The notes under the pieces were generated by a model. That model saw nothing but the letters and a program-made list of their open reading frames with translations. It was not told the origin of the DNA and ran no database searches. Shown one piece after another: positions 63,285-64,000 of a stretch of 64,000 nucleotides of DNA. The first letter of the stretch is position 1. Each line of letters opens with the position of its first letter. The stretch is from Bradyrhizobium sp. LMTR 3. GTDB taxonomy: Bacteria > Pseudomonadota > Alphaproteobacteria > Rhizobiales > Xanthobacteraceae. The DNA is taken from positions 248,001-312,000 of the forward strand of contig NZ_MAXC01000023.1 in assembly GCF_001693485.1 (NCBI RefSeq). Reading direction: 5' to 3'. The translations under genes and the position numbers were made by a program.

Positions 63285-64000
63285 CTAGTGGCCGTCGCGT
63301 GCCGGAACCCGGGTGATTCGCGCGCCCAGCGCATTGAGCCGCTGCTCGATGCGCTCGTAGCCGCGCTCGATCTGGTCGGCGTTGTTGATCGTTGACGTGC
63401 CTTCGGCCGCGACCGCCGCCAGCAGCATCGCCATGCCGGCGCGGATGTCGGGCGAAGTCATCGGGGCGCCGCGCAGCCGGCTCGGGCCGGCCACGATCGC
63501 GCGATGCGGGTCGCACAGCACGATGCGGGCGCCCATCGAGATCAGCTTGTCGACGAAGAACATCCGCGACTCGAACATTTTTTCGAACATCAGGATGACG
63601 CCGTCGCATTGCGTCGCTGTCACGATCGCAATCGACATCAGGTCGGCCGGGAAGGCCGGCCACGGCTGGTCCTCGAGCTTCGGCACATGGCCGCCGAAAT
63701 CGTCATGGATCTTCATGGTCTGGCCCGAGGGCACCACGAGATCATCGCCCTCGACGCCGCAGACGATGCCGAGCCGTTCAAATCCCATCCGGATGGAGCG
63801 CAGATGCTCGACGCCGGCCTTGGCGATGCGCAGCGGCGAGCGCGTCACCGCGGCAAGTCCGATCAGCGAGCCGACTTCGATATGGTCGGGCTGGATCGAA
63901 TAGCTTGCGCCGCCAAGCGTCGCCGGGCCGTGCACGATGATGGTGTTGGTGCCGATGCCCTCGATCTTGGCGCCGAGCGCTACGAGGAAATGCGCGAGGT
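63285..64000 (-). CDS. murA: UDP-N-acetylglucosamine 1-carboxyvinyltransferase MurA, 5' part outside window
   Basis: Minus-strand gene whose start lies beyond 64000; about 238 C-terminal residues are seen, roughly half of the usual 420-430. MurA transfers enolpyruvate from PEP to UDP-GlcNAc, the first committed step of peptidoglycan synthesis. The frame is open up to the window edge (HFLVALGAKIEGIGTNTIIV). The C-terminal half shows FPADLMSIAIVTATQCDG, EKMFESRMFFVDKLISMGA and INNADQIERGYERIEQRLNALGA. Rhizobia may have two MurA paralogues and I cannot tell which this is. Confidence 0.92.
   Translation of the reverse strand, partial: LAHFLVALGAKIEGIGTNTIIVHGPATLGGASYSIQPDHIEVGSLIGLAAVTRSPLRIAKAGVEHLRSIRMGFERLGIVCGVEGDDLVVPSGQTMKIHDDFGGHVPKLEDQPWPAFPADLMSIAIVTATQCDGVILMFEKMFESRMFFVDKLISMGARIVLCDPHRAIVAGPSRLRGAPMTSPDIRAGMAMLLAAVAAEGTSTINNADQIERGYERIEQRLNALGARITRVPARDGH

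Overview
The window is a 64 kb stretch of chromosome from a high-GC alphaproteobacterium, almost certainly Bradyrhizobium or a very close relative. The main pointers are an Irr regulator with the heme regulatory Cys29-Pro30 and the His117-His119 cluster, next to fabA-fabB-fabI. A coxMNOP-type alternative cytochrome oxidase operon and many short palindromic repeats between genes also fit. Most of the content is core metabolism and housekeeping. There are no tRNA or rRNA genes, CRISPR arrays, phage genes or insertion sequences that I can see.

Layout. Positions 1-7.3 kb hold a LysR regulator cut by the window edge, a 2-hydroxyacid dehydrogenase, a secreted SH3 protein, irr divergent from the unsaturated fatty acid genes fabA-fabB-fabI, and a glutathione transferase. 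Positions 7.4-12 kb form an oxidative-stress block: a GNAT protein behind oxyR, divergent katG, and a Tat-exported superoxide dismutase. Positions 12.2-22.5 kb, all on the minus strand, form the transcription/translation cluster rimP-nusA-ylxR-infB-rbfA-truB-rpsO-pnp. Positions 23.9-29.5 kb hold coxM-N-O-P, a small subunit IV-like gene and heme o synthase. Positions 31-48.7 kb are mostly minus strand. They hold trmB with an M20 peptidase, a PraR-like regulator, lnt-corC-ybeY-phoH-miaB, a GT39 glycosyltransferase and HAD phosphatase, fur-rimI-tsaB, an Nfu protein, a UspA protein, trpS and murJ. Positions 48.8-64 kb are a looser set: a PfkB kinase, two beta-lactamase-fold hydrolases (one a pseudogene), a succinate-semialdehyde dehydrogenase, an enoyl-CoA hydratase, a long-type purC, a pirin, a membrane-anchored AraC regulator, MmgE/PrpD, DUF2867, a MATE exporter and the 3' part of murA.

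How parts fit together. Fur and Irr, the two iron regulators of this group, are both here, and the irr promoter carries hexamers resembling the direct-repeat Fur site described for Bradyrhizobium. OxyR, KatG and SOD form a peroxide/superoxide defence set. CyoE would supply heme o on the route to heme a for the neighbouring oxidase.

I found no wholly new multi-gene system. The best leads are non-coding: a roughly 30-bp stem in the pnp leader that recalls RNase III control of pnp in enterobacteria, an intrinsic-terminator-like hairpin in the rimP leader, a compound inverted/direct repeat before the PraR-like gene, a palindrome in the irr leader, and several families of mosaic palindromic repeats. 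One of these repeats supplies the end of a LysR gene and another splits infB from rbfA.
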